This document shows, one piece after another, positions 58,096-64,000 of a stretch of 64,000 nt of DNA. The DNA lies in the NCBI GenBank assembly GCA_026874595.1, contig CM049316.1, forward strand, positions 49,604,695-49,668,694, read 5' to 3'. A model generated the notes under the pieces. That model was given only the letters and a program-made list of their open reading frames with translations, made no database searches and had not been told where the DNA came from. The translations under genes were made by a program, and so were the position numbers. Numbering within the stretch: position 1 is the stretch's first letter; every line of letters begins with the position of its first letter. The DNA comes from Sipunculus nudus (taxonomy: Eukaryota > Annelida > Sipuncula > Golfingiida > Sipunculidae).

Positions 58096-59243
58096 ACAAG
58101 GGACCCAAGGGTCATGGCGCTCAGCTGTTTTATATGATAACAAATATGATTTGGGAATGAGGCACATGCTGGTTTTGTGTGGTAATAAATATAAGCTTTA
58201 TTATGAGTTGTTGGTGTTTAGCTTATGTATGATTTTGATAGTATCTTTGGAGACAGGGAAGAGGATTGATTTCATTTATTTTATTAACAAATGGAGTGCA
58301 CAGATTTTGACTTGGCCATATAACTTATAAGCAGCACATATAATAAAAGAGTTTAACTATTTATTAAAATTTAATAACAAATGTTGTGCCAATATAATTT
58401 TTATTAAAAAAAATAATAAGAAAATAATGATTTTTAAAAATAAAATATAACTGAAATGATTATTAAAATAATATAATAGAATATATGCATTCATGAATAC
58501 ATTTTGAAAATATTTGCACTGGTATTCAAATACTTTCATTTTTACCTGAATTCCCATTCTTATGCAAGAAATTTTATAATGGAGTACATATTCATATTCA
58601 TATTCATATACATTTGCAAAGTATTTGCACCATGTCTGGTATTTATTCAGTTTTAGCCAAACAATGATGTTGAGAATCCAGAATATAAACAGAGGACCCA
58701 TGGGTCATGACAAAAGTTTGAAATTTTTGCAAATGCAAAATATGAAAAATATTCTATTGTAATGTTTTATATTTATATAAGCATATGAGAAGCTAAGAGG
58801 AAAGGGCCCTCCTACTTGGTTATAGTAAAGTTCTCAATATATGATTGCAAACTAATACTCTGACAAGACTGTCATGAAGAAAAACAGTAAAAGCTTTGAG
58901 ATACTGTGATGCATATGAAAAATTAACAGATGGACAGGCAAGTGGACAGAATGGACTAATACCTTCATTTCACTTTCAAAGGAATAATGCATTTAAGTTT
59001 ATATATATGCCTATTTTTTTAGCATATCCACTTTTTTCATTAATATTTTTTATCTGATTCATTTTTTTTATTTACAAGTGTTATAAATTTGTGAATTATA
59101 AAAGTGAAAATATAAGTTAAAATATTAGAATTCTAAGTTGCAATCATTATATATCCAGATTGTAGCTCACATTGGGTCATATTATGCATACACATATATT
59201 TTATTATTTTTAAATCAAATTTTTAAACTGAATGTAAAAGAAA

Positions 59244-62120
59244 ACTAGACATTTCTTGGCACTGCAGGTGCCGGAGTATCCCCAGACATAGTAAGCCCCC
59301 CCCCCCCTTTAAGAATAGGCCCCCATTTTTAGCAGCATATACTGACACTTGGCATATTTATTGTTTCTTTCATCTATCAATCCACAATCTTGTTGAAGAT
59401 GTTGGTCCTGTGACCTTGATCTTTTTAAAGATGTGTCCTGTGACCTTGACCTTTGACCTCATGACCCCAAAATCAATTGGAGTCTTGCTTTTCCAATGGG
59501 ACATATACAAGTCAAGTTTGAAATCTATACATAAATAAAGAAGGAATTATCATCCTAAAAGTAATTTTTGGACAGATGGCTCCTGTTACCTTCACCTTTG
59601 ACCTTGTGACCTCAAAATTGATAGGGTTCTTCTTCTCTTGGCAGGTGAACTATATGTGCAAGATGAAAGATCTGAGATGAAATGTATCGCTGAAAATACA
59701 TCCACATCTTTTTAAAGATGTGTCCTGTGACCTTGACCTTTGACCTCATGACCCCAAAATCAATTCGGGTCTTGCTTTTACCAATGGATCATATTCAAGT
59801 CAAGTTTGAAATCCATACATCAATAAAAGGAGGAATTATCATCCAGAAACTAATTTTTTGACAGATGGCTCCTGTGACCTTCACCTTTGACCCTGGACCT
59901 CAAAATTGATAGGGGTCTTCCATTCTTGGCAGGTGAACTATATGTGCAAGATGAAAGGTCTGAGATGAAATGTTTGGCTGAAAATGCATCAACAATTTTT
60001 TTAAAGAGATTTCCTGTGACCTTGACCTTTGACCTCATGACCCCAAAATCAATTCAGGTCTTGCTTTTCCAATGGGTCAAATACAAGTCAAATTTGAAAT
60101 CCATACATCAATAAAAGAAGGAATTATTATCCAGAAACTAATTTTTGGACAGATGGCTCCTGTGACCTTCACCTTTGACCTTGTGACCTCAAAATTGATA
60201 GGGTTCTTCTTCTCTTGGCAGGTGAACTATATGTGCAAGATGAAAGATCTGAGATGAAATGAATCGCTGAAAATACATCCACATCTTTTTAAAGATGTGT
60301 CCTGTGACCTAGACCTTTGACCTCATGACCCCAAAATCAATTTGGGTCTTGCTTTTCCAATGGGACATATACAAGTCAAGTTTGAAATCCATACATCAAT
60401 AAAAACAGGAATTATCATCCAAAAACTAATTTTTGGACAGATGGCTCCTGTGACCTTCACCTTTGACCTTAAAATTGATCGGGGTCTTCCTCTCTTGGCA
60501 GGTGAACTATATGTGCAAGATGAAAGATCTGAGATGAAATGTTTGGCTGAAAATGCACCCACATCTTTCTAAAGATGTGTCCTGTGACCTTGACCTTTGA
60601 CCTCATGACCCCAAAATCAATTTGGATCTTGCTTTTCCTAGGGACATATACAAGTCAAGTTTGAAATCCATACATCAATAAAAACAGGAGTTATCATCCA
60701 GAAACTAATTTTTGGACAGATGGCTCCTGTGACCTTCACCTTTGACCTTGTGACCTCAAAATTTATAGGGGTCTTCCTCTATTGGCAGATGAACTATATG
60801 TGCAAGATGAAAGATCTGAGATGAATTGTTTGGCTGAAAATGCATCCACAATCTTTTTAAAGATGTTTCCTGTGAACTTGACCTTTGACCTCATGACCCC
60901 AAAATCAATTCAGGTCTTGCTTTTCCAATAGGTCAAATACAAGTCAAGTTTGAAATCCATACATCAATAAAAGAAGGAATTATCATCAAGAAACTAATTT
61001 CTGGACAGATGGCTCCTGTGACCTTCACCTTTGACCTTGTGACCTCAAAATTGATAGGGGTCTTCTTCTATTGGCAGATGAACTATATGTGCAAGATGAA
61101 AGGTCTGAGATGAAATGTTTGGCTGAAAATGCATCCACAATCTTTTTAAAGATGTGTCCTGTGACCTTGACCTTTGACCTCATGACCCCAAAATCAATTG
61201 GAATCTTGCTTTTTCAATGAGACATATATAAGTCAAGTATGAAATCAATACATCAATAAAAGCAGGAATTATCATCCAGAAACTAATTTTTAGACAGATA
61301 GCTCCTGTGGCCTTGACCTTTGACCTTGTGACTCAAAAATTGATATGGATCATCCACTATTGGCAAGTGAGCTATATACTGAAGATGGAAGACCTGGGAT
61401 GAAAGTTTGGCTTAAAATGCATCCACAGTATCTTTTAAGATGCCAGTCCAGTGACCTTTACCTTTGACCTCATGACCCTAAAACCTATAGGGTTCTTACT
61501 TTAGTGGTGGGCCATACATAATTCATGTTTGAAATCCATATGGCTATCAACACTGGAGATATCATAAGAGGTGTGTGATTTTCACCATATATGGCAATAT
61601 TCAGGGTCAAGGCCACTCTCATAGGAAAGGTCATGACCCAAATTTAAATAAACATCATCCCATAACCTATATCTATGTCTATGCATAAAATAAAAGAAAT
61701 CTGTCCATTAGTTTTTGACTTATAATGCTCATAGTACTGTAAGGTGGCAATTTTGGGGTATTAAACGGCACAAAAACAAGTAAAGGATAATAGGTGGCGC
61801 CACCAGTTTCTGGAACATGACAACCCTATCCATTATCTTCCATCAACTTGTTTTTCGGATAAATCCATGCAAGATTTCTTGAGATATTTAAGAATTTGTG
61901 TGATTTTCCCCAAAATTGGACCTATTCAAGGTCAAGGACACTCTCCTAGTAAAGGTCATGACCTCATTTTAAATAGGCGTCGTCCTCTTACCCATATCTA
62001 TACATATACCAAGTTTGTGAAATATTTTTTTGGGTTATCGCGCCAACAAGATTCATATGCGGCGGCAGCGGCGGGACCGGTATGAAAACATAGTATCCCC
62101 CGACTTTGTCTGGGGATACA
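59244..62120 (-). mobile_element. HINE-like element, TATCCCC family, 2877 bp, complete
   Basis: The left end is ACTAGACATTTCTTGGCACTG, with hairpin GGCAC-TGCAG-GTGCC (59258-59272), then GTATCCCCAGACA (59276-59288). The right end has TGTCTGGGGATAC (62107-62119), a perfect 13-bp reverse complement, and a final A. Removing the element leaves AAAAGAAAATAATGC, as at the uninterrupted 42356 copy. Insertion was thus A-A without duplication. It contains the 288-bp array and then the common TATCCCC-family body. Confidence 0.93.
59431..61500 (-). repeat. 288-bp tandem array, eight units
   Basis: The CCTG of GTGTCCTGTGACC recurs at about 59437, 59724, 60013, 60301, 60581, 60869 and 61158, with a degenerate eighth near 61448. 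Spacings are 280-290 bp. Each unit has two TGACCTT-rich boxes, one TGACCTTGACCTTTGACCTC and one TGACCTTCACCTTTGACCTT. Confidence 0.93.
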
Positions 62121-63414
62121 ATAATGCCACAACATGGCATCTACAAAATTATTCCTTGAATTCCTATTAAAAAGTTTTGCACATTGGAGTTTTCAGGACA
62201 AGCTTAATTTTATTCACCGTGATAAAATAAAAGATTCAGTAAATTTGATAAAATAAAAACATCTTTTCAAATAAAGTATACACACTGTTGGTTGAATGAG
62301 GGACAAACAATATTATTATGCTAATTACAATCTAAGCTATAATTAATAACTGGAATTAATAGTCAATTTCACACCTGGTGAAGTTTTACTCTTCTGAAGT
62401 AAAGCATTACTTATCTGAAGAACATCCATACTTTCATAGCAATACATCACTTTGTGGACACAATTAAATATGCACTTTAATCATTGTAACCCTGGTGGTA
62501 CAATCCAAAATCTAAAATGTAGCATGTCCAAGAATAAAATAAAATACAGAAAATTATAACATTCATCTAGTTTATGCACCAGCTGGGGGGGGGGGGTTGA
62601 GTGCAGGGCAGAGGAGAAGCCTGCTAGTAGTGGCCAAGCTGGGTCAAGGCAAGCTGCCTGGGGTGGGTTACATAATGCAAGTGAAGGCTGTACTACTAGG
62701 TTGGCCAGATATAAACAACACTTGACATGGTGTATGAAAACTTAAATAAAAGCTACTCTTTTCAAACAATTTCTTTGAAATTTCAGATTTTAAAAGATTA
62801 AATCCTTATGTATATATGCTGTGAAAATTAAATCAACAGTGCTTACAGGGAAAAAACATGCCACTTCCAGAGATGGACAAAATTTAAGGTATTAATTTTT
62901 TATTTATGCTAATAACTTGAAAAATTTGCAAAATTCAGATCTAATTTGGGGCACACAATTGAATCTTGATTATATAAAGTTATATTCCTGAAAAAAAGTC
63001 TTCAGCTTCAGCAATTCTCATGTTAAGTGAGCAAATATATTTCCTGATTTTTAAAAAATTGCATTATATTTGGGCCTATAACTTCAAAATAATACCCAAT
63101 ACTGACCTAATTTTTGGTATGTGCACAGAAAATGTATGGAAGAATATGAATACTAAATATGATCAAAAACAGATCAGTGGTTTTGATATTAGGCAGACTT
63201 GAAGTGTAACAATTGCTTTTTTATGGAAAACGGAGGTTTTTCCTTAATATCTCGAAGGAACAAAGTTCTAATGACCCAATTTTTGGTATGGTAGGAGATT
63301 TTGGGGACATCTAATGGTATGCAGAATTTTGGATTCGTAGGTCCAACGGTTTTAAAACGTGCCCTGTTAACGGACCACGACTATAGCTCAGATGACTTAC
63401 AGTCAGCTGAGCTA

Positions 63415-63949
63415 AAAAAATGCATTATGTTTGGGCCCATAACTTAACACAATTACGCAATACTGACATCATTTCTGGCATGTGCATAGCATATGTATAG
63501 AAAAATATGTATATTATATATGATCAAAGTCAGATCAGTGGTTTTGATATTAGGCAGTCTTACAGTGTAACAATGGGTTTTTAAGTTTTTCATTAATATC
63601 TCGAAGGAATTAAGTCCCAGTGATCAAATTCTTGGCATGGTAGGGGATTTTGGAGACATCTAACTGTATGCAAAATTTAGGGAACTTAGAGCTGAAGCTG
63701 GGGGGCTGAGCTCCAGCAAACTGCATAACACTAGCTTGATGTAAACAATATGTGACATGGTGCTTGAAAACTTGAATAAAATCTACATTTTTCGATCAAC
63801 TGGTTTCAAATTTTTGGTGTTAACAGTTGAAATGGTACCAAAAACATGCTTTGAAAATTAAATCCACAGCAGTTACAGGAAAAAAATGTGCCAAGGTCAA
63901 ACTTGGGCAAAATTTAAGGTGCTAATTTTATATTTTTGCCAATATTTAA
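63415..63949. repeat. HINE-like repeat body, CAGCTGAG family
   Basis: Colinear with 37430-37940 (GCATTATGTTTGGGCCCATAA, GGTAGGGGATTTTGGAGAC, GATGTAAACAATATG). No termini. It provides the uninterrupted site for the 35867 insertion. Confidence 0.75.
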
Positions 63950-64000
63950 ACAAGGGACCTATGGGTCACTGTGCTCAGCTAACATTAACCTTGAAGGTAA
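63950..64000 (-). mobile_element. Left end of a HINE-like element, cut by window edge
   Basis: ACAAGGGACCTATGGGTC at 63950, then GTGCTCAGCTAACATTAACC, as at 38607. The rest lies beyond the window. Confidence 0.8.

Larger units (their letters stand above)
58096..63414 (-). mobile_element. HINE-like element, CAGCTGAG family, interrupted by a TATCCCC element
   Basis: The left end is ACAAGGGACCCAAGGGTC at 58096, then GCTCAGCTG, colinear with the 35867 element. The right end is GTCAGCTGAGCTA at 63414. The insertion 59244-62120 splits it. 62121-62640 includes the 12-G run at 62585. The assignment of both ends to one copy is likely but not proven. Confidence 0.6.

Noticed and set aside
58357-58701. 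114-codon minus-strand ORF
   Set aside because: AT-rich sequence encoding Tyr/Glu and Leu/Ile runs, within a repeat also present at 36100-36480. No motif.

Overview
This is a window of animal nuclear DNA: AT-rich, intron-bearing and packed with transposons. The style of the dispersed repeats points to a marine mollusc, probably a bivalve. They resemble the pearl/HINE repeats known from bivalves, with DIRS and Gypsy retroelements beside them. That taxonomic call is an inference. Only one host gene can be identified with confidence: the last two coding exons of CNOT1, the scaffold subunit of the CCR4-NOT deadenylase complex. They lie on the minus strand at 54332-54466 and 46869-46956. The exons are 7.4 kb apart, and the upstream intron runs off the right edge of the window.

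Layout. 1-4010 and 5940-10450 hold arrays of one repeat family (148-bp and ~332-bp units), separated by a TA/GT microsatellite and unrecognised unique sequence. 10451-12900 is mostly unique, with an inverted-motif cluster and a 367-bp duplication. 12939-17578 is a DIRS-order (tyrosine recombinase) retrotransposon on the minus strand with split direct repeats, an open gag and recombinase, and an RT-RNase H reading frame broken by two stops. Beside it is a 106-bp perfect foldback palindrome in a 9-bp target duplication. 17739-19945 is more of the first repeat family. About 19947-27480 is a decayed, 5'-truncated Ty3/Gypsy element on the plus strand. It has gag, protease, RT-RNase H, integrase, an extra C2H2 zinc-finger ORF behind a likely splice acceptor, and a 3' LTR.

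From 27480 to 64000 nearly everything is non-autonomous mobile DNA. Several families share no bulk sequence but have one architecture. The plus-strand left end starts ACTAG or ACAAG, followed by a short hairpin and then a subterminal motif. The right end carries the reverse complement of that motif, directly before the terminal CTA or ACA. Many carry internal tandem arrays of 278-303 bp. Within-window comparison of filled and empty sites shows insertion between two A's (T-T on the other strand) without target duplication. That is the signature of Helentron-type rolling-circle transposons (HINEs). At 35.6-42.3 kb three such elements are nested in one older copy. At 59.2-62.1 kb a 2.9-kb element with a 288-bp, eight-unit array sits inside a CNOT1 intron.

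Repeat limits are read by eye and are approximate unless a terminus is quoted. No rRNA, tRNA or CRISPR array was found.
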